This document shows positions 42,966-51,694 of a stretch of 64,000 nucleotides of DNA, piece after piece. The DNA lies in assembly GCA_963726065.1 (NCBI GenBank), contig CAVSAU010000006.1, forward strand, positions 124,001 through 188,000, given 5' to 3'. Within the stretch, counting starts at the first letter, position 1, and every line of letters starts with the position of its first letter. The DNA is from Neomesorhizobium sp963726065. GTDB lineage: Bacteria > Pseudomonadota > Alphaproteobacteria > Rhizobiales > Rhizobiaceae. The notes beneath the pieces were generated by a model. The model did not search any database. It was not told the DNA's origin and saw only the letters and a list, made by a program, of their open reading frames with translations. The position numbers and the translations under genes are program-made.

Positions 42966-43476
42966 TTAGCCGGCCAGCGCGATGCGATAGGCCGCGCTCT
43001 GCCGGTGATGCGCGTGGCAGATGGCGATGGCCAGCGCGTCGGCCGCGTCGTCGCCCTGGAACGTCGCCTTCGGCATCAGCACCTTGCACCATCATGTGGA
43101 TCTGCTGCTTGTCGCCGTGGCCGACGCCGATCACGGCCTTCTTGACCGCGTTGGGCGCATATTCGGCAACCCGCAAGCCGGCGCGCGCCGGCACCAGCAT
43201 GGCGATGCCGCGCGCCTGGCCGAGCTTCAGCGTCGCCGAGGCGTCCTTGTTTACGAATGTATGTTCGACCGCCGCCTCATGCGGCATGTGACGATGGAGA
43301 ACGTCGACAAGCCCGTCGTGCAACTGGCACAGGCGCGAGGCGAGATCGGCCTTGTCGTCCGATTTCACGGTTCCGGAGGCGACGAAATGCAGCGAATTGC
43401 CGAGGCTCTCGACGATGCCCCAGCCGGTCCGCCTCAACCCCGGATCGATGCCGACAATGCGAATCGTTTCCCTCAT
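42966..43476 (-). CDS. ruvC: Holliday junction resolvase RuvC, one frameshift
   Basis: RuvC endonuclease starts MRETIRIVGIDPGLRRTGWGI with the first catalytic Asp in GIDPG. HEAAVEHTFVNKDASATLKLGQARG holds the next Glu, and YAPNAVKKAVIGVGHGDKQQI is the conserved basic region. Past a break near 43087 the ending ADALAIAICHAHH carries the last Asp. About 170 residues. It is the first gene of the ruvC-TA-ruvA-TA-ruvB series. Confidence 0.95.
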
Positions 43477-43594
43477 CCCGTCCACTTTATCTCCGCCGGC
43501 CCTTGATGCCAGCGAATTGTGAACAAAACAGAAACGAATAGCGGAGCGGACGTTAAACCGGTAGCTTCACGCTTTCGGTCCGATGCTCGGCGCG

Positions 43595-44104
43595 TCAGCC
43601 GCGCGCGAAAGCCGTGTTGAGGAGCGAGATCTGGTCGGAGACCGGGTTGGGGACGCGCAGCGGCGCAACCGGAGCATTTGCGTTGCCGCCATAGATCTGG
43701 TCGTCCATGCGGCGCACCACGCCTTGCAGGCTGAGCGAGCGAAGCACGAGGTCGCGGAAGGCTTCCGGCAGTTCGAACCAGCCGGTGCCGTTCTCCTGGG
43801 CCGAACTCGTGTCGAGCCGCACCTTGGATTTTTCGGCGGCGACCTGGTCGCGCGTCATTTCACCGGAATTCGCGGCCCGCTGCAGGAGCAGCCATGAAGC
43901 CACCTGCATCAACCGGGTGGTGAGCCGCATCGATTCGGCCGCGTAGAGCGTGGCGGCCGGCCTCGACAGTTTCTTGGCCTCGGCGCGCCCTTCGCCGTCC
44001 AGATATTCGGCGGCCTGTTCGACCAGCCGCATGCCCTCGTTGTAGAGCGGCTTGAAGGAGTGCGAGAAAACCCGGCGCTCGGCCAGTTTTATGGTAGTCG
44101 CCAT
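43595..44104 (-). CDS. rcdA: RcdA-like regulator of CtrA proteolysis (DUF1465)
   Basis: The protein has 169 residues and is intact: MATTIKLAERRVFSHSFKPLYNEGMRLVEQAAEYLDGEG, then LYAAESMRLTTRLMQVASWLLLQRA and GWFELPEAFRDLVLRSLSLQGVVRRMDD. This is the all-helical DUF1465/RcdA family. In Caulobacter RcdA is an adaptor helping ClpXP degrade the cell-cycle regulator CtrA at the pole. I chose ATG 44104 at the conserved start. A perfect CtrA-type box lies about 205 bases upstream (44309-44324), which would close a feedback loop. Confidence 0.85.
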   Translation of the reverse strand: MATTIKLAERRVFSHSFKPLYNEGMRLVEQAAEYLDGEGRAEAKKLSRPAATLYAAESMRLTTRLMQVASWLLLQRAANSGEMTRDQVAAEKSKVRLDTSSAQENGTGWFELPEAFRDLVLRSLSLQGVVRRMDDQIYGGNANAPVAPLRVPNPVSDQISLLNTAFARG

Positions 44105-44205
44105 TCCTCTTTCAGCCTCGATCATTTCCACTACGCCCCTGCACGACCCGCCGAACTTGCGTTCTTTACGCGGGGAACCCGCCTGAGGTTCCCGCTACCC
44201 TTGCT

Positions 44206-44254
44206 GGAGCATGATCTTTCCGAAAACCGGTTTTCACTTTCCGGGATTATGCTC
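44206..44254. repeat. Common rhizobial intergenic repeat (GAGCATGATC type)
   Basis: GGAGCATGATCTTTCCGAAA-ACCGGTTTTCAC-TTTCCGGGATTATGCTC is an imperfect palindrome. It is familiar from rhizobial intergenic regions. The hairpin GGGAACC/GGTTCCC at 44173-44193 lies beside it. Confidence 0.65.
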
Positions 44255-44308
44255 TAGACGCCAACAGTAAGAAAATGCTCTGCGGCGCCGTTCAAGGCAA
44301 GCGTATGT

Positions 44309-44324
44309 TTAACAGAAGGTTAAC
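44309..44324 (-). promoter_or_regulatory. CtrA-type box upstream of rcdA
   Basis: TTAA-CAGAAGG-TTAAC on the plus strand is an exact match to TTAA-N7-TTAAC. It lies between rcdA and the small RNA. Confidence 0.6.
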
Positions 44325-44373
44325 GGCGAAACTGCGGCCGCGCCGCGCGGGCCGCCAAAACCCTGTCGCGGAC

Positions 44374-44470
44374 AAAAAAAGAGCCGCGAAATGGCGGCTC
44401 TCAGGAGTTTAACAGGGAGGCGTCAAACGGAGTGGCACCAACCACTCGGTAAGAATCCAGATCACTGGAT
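44374..44470 (-). ncRNA. Probable CtrA-controlled small regulatory RNA
   Basis: On the minus strand the predicted transcript opens with hairpin ATCCAG-TGAT-CTGGAT (44470-44455). A second hairpin is GAGTGG-TTGGTG-CCACTC (44447-44430). An unpaired stretch containing CCTCCC (44420-44415), complementary to Shine-Dalgarno sequences, follows. The terminator AGAGCCGC/GCGGCTCT ends in TTTTTTT (44401-44374). A possible -10 TACTAT is at 44480-44475, and a perfect CtrA box lies at -35 (44495-44510). No open frame fits. The layout matches trans-acting rhizobial sRNAs. I cannot assign it to a named family. Confidence 0.6.
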
Positions 44471-44494
44471 GCACATAGTAAACACCTGTAAAGC

Positions 44495-44510
44495 TTAACA
44501 GACTCTTAAC
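44495..44510 (-). promoter_or_regulatory. CtrA-type box in the small RNA promoter
   Basis: On the minus strand GTTAA-GAGTCTG-TTAAG; on the plus strand TTAA-CAGACTC-TTAAC, an exact consensus match. It is centred where a -35 element would be relative to TACTAT at 44480-44475, the usual position for activation by CtrA. Confidence 0.6.
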
Positions 44511-44609
44511 AGCCCGGATATTTTTTAGCTCAAGCTGAAAGAAACCGTGCCGTAACCGCACAGTTCAGCCGCTGTTCCTTTCAGCGAATCAGCCGCTACG
44601 AAACCAGCT

Positions 44610-44988
44610 TTATGCGCGTCGCACGACCCGCACCGATATCCATGCGAACAGGAGCATTCCTGCAAGGAAGCCCATCGAGGCGACGGCGGTAACCGGCTCC
44701 AGCGCTTCGTTGCCCGCCAAAAGGAAGAACAGCGACACCACAAGGATGACGCCGCTGACCGCCGTGAGCCAGAAATGCGCCTGCGCAAGCCGTGTTTCCC
44801 TGGCCGCGGGAAACAGGTGGTAGAAGAAGGCGAACACCGCCGACATCAGCCAGCCCAGCACCATCATGTGGGCGTGTACCGGCATCTGCGAGTGATCCCC
44901 GCTGATCGCCATTTGCAAGGCCAAGCAGCATCCCGCAGATCGCGTAGACGACTGCCAGAATGAAGAATTTTCGTGCGACCCCTTGCAT
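44610..44988 (-). CDS. Small membrane protein resembling heme-copper oxidase subunit I helices, one frameshift
   Basis: MQGVARKFFILAVVYAICGMLLGL leads across a break near 44922 into MPVHAHMMVLGWLMSAVFAFFYHLFP. Two further helices follow: FWLTAVSGVILVVSLFFLLAG and VASMGFLAGMLLFAWISV. The HxH...GW...P pattern resembles heme-binding helices of oxidase subunit I, but at about 125 residues it is far too short for an enzyme. It may be a heme-binding or structural protein. GGAGGGG precedes ATG 44988. Confidence 0.6.
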
Positions 44989-45072
44989 GTTCCCCTCCAA
45001 AGTTTTCCCGATCCCGAAGACGTTGGCGGCCGCGCATCCCAAGAGCGAGATGTTTTGCCGCATTATGCGACG

Positions 45073-45101
45073 CCAGGTGATTGCACCTGGCTGCAAATGC
45101 T
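45073..45101. repeat. Short hairpin repeat, copy 1
   Basis: CCAGGTG-ATTG-CACCTGG is a perfect 7-bp stem, followed by CTGCAAATGCT. Nearly the same sequence recurs at 55492-55520. Confidence 0.55.
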
Positions 45102-45170
45102 GTTGCGCCGCGCAAACATCAGCATCTGGACTGGCAGAATCCCACCGCCGATCCCGAACCCGGCCGGAGT

Positions 45171-46887
45171 TTAGAGCGGCGTTGTTTCCGGCTGTTGTCG
45201 CCGGGTCGGCCGGGCGGATACGTGGGCGCGCGTTATTGCGTGGCCGGACGCCTTGGCCAGCTCGCGCAGCCGGAATTTCTGGATCTTGCCGGTCGAGGTC
45301 TTGGGGATTTCCGCGAAGACCACCGCCTTCGGGCACTTGAAGCGCGCCAGCAGCCTGCGGCAGTGCTCGATGATCTCGTCCTCGGTCGCCGCCTTGCCGG
45401 GCTTCAGCTCGACATAGGCGATCGGCATCTCGCCCCATTTGTCGTCGGCTTCGGGCGACAACGCCGCAGGATGCCACGGCGGCGTGCTTGTAGAGCGCGT
45501 CCTCGACCTCGATCGACGAGATGTTCTCGCCGCCGGAGATGATGATGTCCTTGGAGCGGTCCTTGAGCTGGATGTAGCCGTCCGGATGCATGACGCCGAG
45601 GTCGCCGGAATGGAACCAGCCGCCGTCGAAGGCCTCGTCGGTGGCCTTGCGGTTCTTCAGGTAGCCCTTCATGACGATGTTGCCGCGGAACATGACCTCG
45701 CCGATGGTCTCGCCGTCGGCCGGCGTCTTCTCCATCGTCGCGGGGTCCATCACGGTCAGGCCTTCGAGCGCGGCGTAGCGCACGCCCTGGCGCGCCTTCT
45801 TCGCCGTGCGCGGCCCCTTGTCGAGCTCGTCCCAGTCGCCGTGCCATTCGTTGACGACCGCCGGTCCGTAGGTTTCGGTCAGCCCGTAGAGATGCGTCAC
45901 CGCGAAGCCGGCGTCGGCCATGCCGGACAAGCACGGCCTCGGGCGGCGGCGCGGCCGCCGTGTTGAAGGTCACGATCTGCGGGAACTCGCGCTTGTCTTC
46001 CTCCCGCGCGTTGATCAGCGTCGACATGACGATCGGCGCGCCGCACAGATGGGTGACGCCATGGTCGGCGATTGCGTCGTACATCGCCTTCGGCCGCACC
46101 CAGCGCAGGCAGACATGCGTGCCGGCCTGCACGGCCAGCGTCCACGGAAAGCACCAGCCGTTGCAGTGGAACATCGGCAGTGTCCACAGATAGACCGCGA
46201 TGCCTGCCCATGCCGGCGTGGATGGTGTTGGCGTAGGCCATCAGCGCCGCGCCGCGATGATGATAGACGACGCCTTTCGGATTGCCGGTGGTGCCCGACG
46301 TGTAGTTGAGCGAGATCGCATCCCACTCGTCGTCCGGCATCGACCAGTGGAAGTCGGCATCGCCGCCGGCCACGAATTCCTCGTAGTCGATGCGAGCCGA
46401 TGCGCTCGCCCTTCGGATAGGGCGCGTCGGCGGCATATTCGGGATCGTCATAGTCGATGACCAGCGGCGTGACCTCGGCCAGCGCCAGCGCGTCCTTCAT
46501 GACGCCGGAAAATTCGCGGTCGACGATCAGCACCTTTGTCTCGGCATGGTCGAGCTGGAAGGCGATGACGCCGCGTCGAGCCTGGTGTTCAGGGAATGCA
46601 GCACCGCCTTGACCATCGGCACGCCGAAATGCGCTTCCAGCATGGCCGGCGTGTTGGAGAGCATCACCGTCACCGTGTCGCCCTTGCCGATGCCCTTTGG
46701 CCGACAGCGCCGAGGCAAGCCGCAGCGAGCGCTGCCAGAAATCGCGGTAGGAGACGCGCAGGCGACCATGAATGATGGCGACATGGTCGGGGAAGGTCCT
46801 GGCCGCGCGCTCGAGGAACGACAGCGGCGTCAGCGGCTGGTGGTTGGCGATGTTGCGGTCGAGGCCGGTGTCGTAGATGCTTGGCAA
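45171..46887 (-). CDS. Acyl-CoA synthetase (AMP-forming), frameshifted
   Basis: The adenylate-forming signature SLNYTSGTTGNPKGVVYHHRG is clear. LYGLTETYGPAVVNEWHG (A5 motif), GWFHSGDLGVMHPDGYIQLKDR (A7/A8) and TSTGKIQKFRLRELA with the catalytic Lys (A10) follow. MFHCNGWCFPW is typical of medium-chain fatty-acyl-CoA ligases (AlkK-like). Chain specificity is inferred only. About 545-570 residues. Breaks lie near 46690, 46580, 46400, 46205, 45930 and 45470. The C-terminal tail beyond LAKASG may be extended by an uncorrected shift. Confidence 0.88.
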
Positions 46888-46959
46888 GTGGTCCCCCTCA
46901 AATTTGAGGAGGAGACCTTAGACCGCCGCAGGGCGACATCGAAGCAATACTATTTGACG

Positions 46960-46995
46960 GATTATCCGCCGCCGCCGGTCGGCAGCCGGATAATC
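46960..46995 (-). terminator. Inverted repeat beyond opgC
   Basis: GATTATCCG and CGGATAATC are perfectly complementary around an 18-base GC-rich centre, directly after the opgC stop at 46997. There is no strong T-run, so it may be a weak terminator or RNA-stabilising hairpin. Confidence 0.4.
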
Positions 46996-46996
46996 G

Positions 46997-48167
46997 TCAA
47001 GACGCCTTGAGCGCCGTGCCGCCAATGGCGCGCGAGGCGCGGCGGGTTTCGGCTTCTTGTCAGCCCAGCCGATCCTTGGCAGCCATTCGAGGTAGTAGGC
47101 GAAGCGCGAACTGCAGCGCGATGCCGGTGGAGATCAGCACGACGTCGTAGACGAGGCCGCCGGGGCTGACGATCTTCATCACCTGCGCCGACCATGGCGA
47201 GGATGCGTACCGGCGATGAACACCGGCAGCGAGTGCCTGCCGAGCACGGCCAGCGGATGGTCCGGCTCGGTGCGCGCCAGGTTCGAGAGCGCCGGCACGG
47301 CGACGATCAGGTAGGCGAGCGACAGGATGTGCAGCAGCCGCGAGAGCGACAGGAACGTCTTGTCGAAGCCGGTCAGCACGGCGGGCAGGCCCGAGCGACG
47401 GTCTCGATGCCCCAGAGCGGCGATTCGCACCCAGACCAGCGCGACGAGCGAGATAGACGACGGCCGCGCCCGCCAGCCACCGGTTGAAGCGGATCGCGCC
47501 GCCGCGCTTCACATGCATCATGCGCGGCCATGCCGATGACGAACAGGAACTGCCAGGACAGCGGGTTGAGGAACCAGAAGCCTTCGCCGGGAAAGTTCGG
47601 CGGCGCGATCTGGTAGACACCGGCGAGCGAGCCAGACGAGCCCGGACGCCGTCACCATCAGCCGCAGGCTGACGCTGCCGAGCAGGAGGAAGACCGGCAG
47701 CATCAGAAGCACCACGGCATACATCGACAGGATGTTGTTGTAGCCGATCTGATGGCCGAGCGTGGCGATGCCGACCAGCGCCTCCGGCGTGTCGTTGATG
47801 ATCAGTTCGATGTTGATCAGCTTCAGGAGGTCCGGGCCGCGAGAAGTAAAGCGCGGCGGCCGAGAAGATGGCCAGCGTCGCCACCGTCGTCATGATGTGG
47901 GCGACGTAGAGCACGCCGGCGCGCCGCCACGCCTTCAGCGTGATCAGCAGCCGGTTGCCCGGCTCGAACTTCAGCCCGTAGGCGAGCGCCGACCGCGATG
48001 CCCGAGATCAGCACGAAGGCTTCGGCCGAGTCGGAGAAGCCGAAATTCTTGTGCGTGAAGTGCTCGAAAATCGTGCCCGGCACGTGGTTGATGAAGATCG
48101 TCAGCAGCGCCAGCGCGCGGAAAACGTCGATGCGGGTATCCCGCTGGGAGGAAGCATTGCCGGTCAT
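46997..48167 (-). CDS. opgC: OpgC-family membrane protein (periplasmic glucan succinylation), frameshifted
   Basis: The N-terminus RDTRIDVFRALALLTIFINHVPGTIFEHFTHKNFGFSDSAEAFVLISGIAVG is the OpgC start, with the conserved NHVPG and FSDSAE. About ten membrane helices follow across several frames (LLMLPVFLLLGSVSLRLMVTASGLVW, LLHILSLAYLIVAVPALSNLART, AVLGRHSLPVFIAGT). Members transfer succinyl groups to osmoregulated cyclic glucans. About 389 residues. Breaks near 47990, 47840, 47625, 47530, 47450, 47395, 47205 and 47110. The corrected ending is IGGTALKAS at 46997. Confidence 0.88.
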
Positions 48168-48306
48168 GATCAGTCACGGGTTTGTTGCGCAAGCGGGCGC
48201 TTCGAGACGAACCGCCGGGGCGACGAATGGTTCCTGCCCATAACGCGCAAGTACTCGGAAAAGGATGGCGTCTTCGCGTGCTTCCCCGTCACAAATTAAT
48301 TCAGCG

Positions 48307-49079
48307 CTACAACATTTGCGCAGCCCCGTCCCAGAGCAGCTTGACCGCCAGGACGGCGACGGTGGCGTAGGTGAAGGGATAGAACACCTCCGGCCGCATG
48401 CGCCGCACCAGCCAGGCGCCGGCCAGTGTGGCGAGCGGCGCGATCGGCATCAGCACGGCGGAAGCCGTGAGGTTGGTGGCGTCGAACTGGCCGAGCGCGA
48501 AATAGGGAACGAGCTTCACCGCGTTGGTGACCGCGAAGAAGATGGCGCCGGTACCGGTCACGACTTTCGGATCGAGCCGCAGCGGCAAGGTGTAGACCTG
48601 GAAGGGCGGTCCGCCGACATGGGCGATGAAGCTGGTGAAGCCGGCGACCGTGCCCCAGAACGCGGCTGCGACGCGGTTCTGCGGCGACGCATGGTCGGCG
48701 CCATGCCGAAATTGCAGGTAGAGCCAGCGCGCCGACGAAGACGATCGCCACCGCGCCGACGATGAAGCGCACCATGTCGGCGCGTCACCACCGCGGCCAT
48801 CACCCAGCCGGCGCCGATGCCGACCATGGCGCCCGGCAGCATCTGCACCAGGATCTGGCGGTCGAAGATGCCGCGCCAGGTCCACAGCGACACGATGTCC
48901 ATCAGCACGAGGATCGGCAGCAGGATCGCGGCCGCCTGCACCGGCGAGATGACCAGCGCCATCATCGGCACGCCGACGAAACCCATCGCGCCGCCGAAGC
49001 CGCCTTTCGACAGGCCGACAAGCAGCACCGCGGGAATGGCCACCGCGTAGAAGGACGGGTCGGAGAGCAGTGCGTTCAT
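48307..49079 (-). CDS. TauE/SafE-family sulfite/anion exporter-like permease, frameshifted
   Basis: MNALLSDPSFYAVAIPAVLLVGLSKGGFGGAMGFVGVPMMALVISPVQAA is the classic first TauE half. The second half has FWGTVAGFTSFIAHVGGPPFQVYTLPLRLDPKVVTGT, with the repeated G-F...HxGGPP motif. About eight helices in roughly 257 residues. Breaks lie near 48780, 48725 and 48700. Substrate (sulfite, sulfoacetate or another anion) is unknown. Confidence 0.85.
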
Positions 49080-49231
49080 GGGAAGCGCCTTCGGGGGCCT
49101 CCCGCTTATCCGGATTGCCGCCGCAATGCGAGGCGGCATTGCAAACTGGCCCATCTGTTCAACGCCGCTGCATTGCTCTATGCGCAAGCCAACCGCCCGG
49201 CTTCGTGGGCGCGTTCCGGAACAGCTTGCCC

Positions 49232-49890
49232 ATGACTCGACGCCCTCAACCGCTGCCGCATCGTGCTGATCGCCCCGCCGGGTCTCGCGCCCGACGATCT
49301 GGAGCGCAAGCTCCGCCAGGCGCTGGAAGGCGGCGACGTCGCCTCGCTGATCCTTCCCGCCTACGACCTGCACGAAACGGCGTTCCAGGAGCTCGCCGAA
49401 CGGCTGACGCCCGTCGCCCAGGCAGCCGGCGTCGCCGTGGTGATCGCCGGCGACACCCGCATCGCCGGCGCGCGTCAAGGCCGACGGCGTGCATGTCGAC
49501 GAGGGCAAGGCGGCTCTCGCCGATGCGATCGACCGGTTGCAGGACAAGATGATGGTCGGCGCCGGCGGCGTGAAGACCCGCGACGATGCGCTGGAACTCG
49601 GCGAGACCCGCCCCGACTACATGTTCTTCGGCCGCTTCGGCTACGACAACACAGCCTGAGCCGCACCCGCGCAACCTCAACCTGGCGCAATGGTGGGCCG
49701 AGATGATCGAGATTCCCTGCATCGTGCTCGCCGGGTCGCAGATCGAATCCGTCGCAAGCGGTGGCCGAGACCGGCGCCGAATTCGTGGCGCTGTCGAGCG
49801 GCGGTGTTCGCGGACGGCCTCGACCCGCGCGAAGCGGTCGGGCGCGCCAATTCCCTGCTTGACCAAAAAGCGCCGCGTTTCGAGGATTAG
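49232..49890 (+). CDS. Thiamine phosphate synthase-like protein, frameshifted
   Basis: The corrected start is MTRRLNRCRIVLIAPPGLAPDDLERKLRQALEGGDVASLILPAYDLHE. Then AGVAVVIAGDTRIAG, VKADGVHVDEGK and MMVGAGGVKTRDDALELGETRPDYMFFGRFGYD follow, and it ends in a TIM-barrel strand with AGSQIESV and TGAEFVALSSAVF. ThiE joins HMP-PP and thiazole phosphate. No other thi gene is adjacent, and several ThiE catalytic residues (such as the usual DDR) are not obvious, so this may be a ThiE-like paralogue. About 218 residues. Breaks near 49243, 49475, 49655, 49762 and 49803. Confidence 0.7.
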
Positions 49891-49898
49891 AAGCGCTG

Positions 49899-50907
49899 GT
49901 GTCACGCATATCGAATCCCACTTTCTGTCTTTTCGCACTGCTGGCGGCCATGGCCGTCCCGGCCGCGGCCGCCGACGGCGACCGCCCGAAGGCGGCCTCC
50001 CGTCATTCCGCCGGCGGCGAGCGAGAGCGCACCGGCCGCCGCGACGACGGACAATGTCGACCCGCTGCGGTTTGGCGCGAGGGCGCCGGACGAGGCCTAC
50101 GGCGCGTTCCAGCGCGGCCTCTACAAGACCGCGCTCAACCTCGCGCTGCCGCGCGCCAAGGAAGGCGACACGGCGGCGCAGACGCTGGTCGCGGAAATCC
50201 TGTCGCGCGGGCTCGGCATAAAGCGTGACGAAACGGCGGCGGCCAAATGGTACGAGTTGGCGGCCGAACAGGGCGTCCCGGAAGCGCAGTTCCAGTACGC
50301 GCTGATGCTGCTCGACGGGCGTTTCGTGAAAAAGGACAAGAAGGCCGCCTTCGCCCTGATGGAAGCATCGGCGGAGGCCGGCAACGCGCTGGCCCAGTTC
50401 AACTATGCGCAACTCCTGATCCAGCGCGACCCCGGCCCGCGCGGCGCCGAGCTGGCGCTGCCCTATTACCAGAAAGCAGCCGAGGCCGACCTGCCGGACG
50501 CGCAATATGCGATGGCGCAGATTCTGGCCAACGGCGTCGGCGGCAAGAAGCCCGACGATGTCGAGGCCCGCAAATGGCTGGTGCGCGCCGCCAAGCAGAA
50601 TTTCGACACCGCGCAGCTCGATCTCGGCACCTGGCTGATCTCCGGGCGCGGCGGCGAGCGCGACCAGAAATCCGGCTTCGCCTGGCTGAAGCGCGCCGCC
50701 GAGGGCGGCAATGTCGCCGCCCAGAACCGCGTCGCCAAGCTCTATATGCAGGGCATCGGCACCGAGCCGGACAGCATCTTCGCCGCCGCCTGGTACATCC
50801 TCGCCCGTCGCGCCGGCCTGTTCGATCCGATCATGGACGACTTCATGAACGGCCTGACGACCGAGGAAATCAAGACGGCGCTCGGCCGCGCCAACCGGCT
50901 GCGCTGA
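49899..50907 (+). CDS. Exported Sel1-repeat (TPR-like) protein, frameshifted at the N-terminus
   Basis: A signal peptide MSRISNPTFCLFALLAAMAVPAAAADG starts at GTG 49899. Past shifts near 49995 and 50060 come six or so Sel1 repeats of about 36 residues, for example GIKRDETAAAKWYELAAEQGVPEAQFQYALML and PDDVEARKWLVRAAKQNFDTAQLDLGTWL. Such repeats act as protein-interaction scaffolds in the periplasm or at the surface. About 335 residues. It sits 8 bases after the ThiE-like gene. Confidence 0.83.
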
Positions 50908-50997
50908 CGGCCCTCTCTTGCCTCTTTGGGCGATTTATGGTCTTGGAAGCCGCGAAACCGCCGGCCCGGCGGACAACCTCTTCCGGAATAGCTGAAC

Positions 50998-51564
50998 ATG
51001 GCCAAGATCAACGGCAACGAAATCCGTCCCGGCAACGTCATCGAGCACGATGGCGGCCTCTGGGTGGCGGTCAGGACCAATCACGTCAAGCCCGGCAAGG
51101 GCGGCGCCTACAACCAGGTCGAACTGAAGAACCTCATCAACGGCACCAAGCTCAACGAGCGCTTCCGCTCCGCCGAGACGGTGGAAAAGGTCCGCCTCGA
51201 GCAGAAGGATTTCTCCTTCCTCTACGCGCAGGAAGACTCGCTGGTGTTCATGGACACCCAGAGCTACGAGCAGCTCGAGCTGAACAAGGAATTCGTCGGC
51301 GAGCGCGCCGCCTTCCTGCAGGACGGCATGATGGTCACCGTCGAGCTCTACGAGGAGCGGCCGATCGGCATCTCGCTGCCGGACACGGTGACGCTGACAA
51401 TCACCGAAGCCGACCCGGTGGTGAAGGGGCAGACCGCCGCCTCATCCTACAAGCCGGCGATGCTGGAAAATGGCATCCGCGTGCTGGTTCCGCCCTTCAT
51501 CTCGTCGGGCGAGCGCATCATCGTCGACACCAACGAGATCACCTACGTCCGCCGCGCGGACTGA
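50998..51564 (+). CDS. efp: Translation elongation factor P
   Basis: The gene is intact with 188 residues. The KOW-like domain carries the loop HVKPGKGGAYNQ with Lys34, the residue modified in many bacteria, and two OB domains follow (LPDTVTLTITEADPVVKGQTA, ITYVRRAD at the end). It rescues ribosomes stalled at polyproline. Spacing of 90 bases from the Sel1 gene suggests its own promoter or co-transcription. Confidence 0.98.
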   Translation: MAKINGNEIRPGNVIEHDGGLWVAVRTNHVKPGKGGAYNQVELKNLINGTKLNERFRSAETVEKVRLEQKDFSFLYAQEDSLVFMDTQSYEQLELNKEFVGERAAFLQDGMMVTVELYEERPIGISLPDTVTLTITEADPVVKGQTAASSYKPAMLENGIRVLVPPFISSGERIIVDTNEITYVRRAD

Positions 51565-51574
51565 AATGAGGCAG

Positions 51575-51651
51575 TAGGCAGTAGCAGAAGTCGCCAGCCA
51601 TTTCCGGCCGCAAGGGAAATTCTCTCAAGTGCGAAATCCAACTACTGCCTA
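51575..51651. repeat. Inverted repeat between efp and suhB
   Basis: TAGGCAGTAG (51575-51584) and CTACTGCCTA (51642-51651) are perfectly complementary with a 57-base spacer. Further partial copies of GGCAGT/ACTGCC lie on both sides. Confidence 0.5.
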
Positions 51652-51694
51652 TTCCCGACTGCCTTACTTCGACTGCCCTTAGAAAGAACTCTCC

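Noticed and set aside
49232..49890. Calling the thiE-like gene a certain thiamine phosphate synthase
   Set aside because: There are no neighbouring thiamine genes, and several expected catalytic residues are not visible in the corrected reading, so it is given as ThiE-like only.
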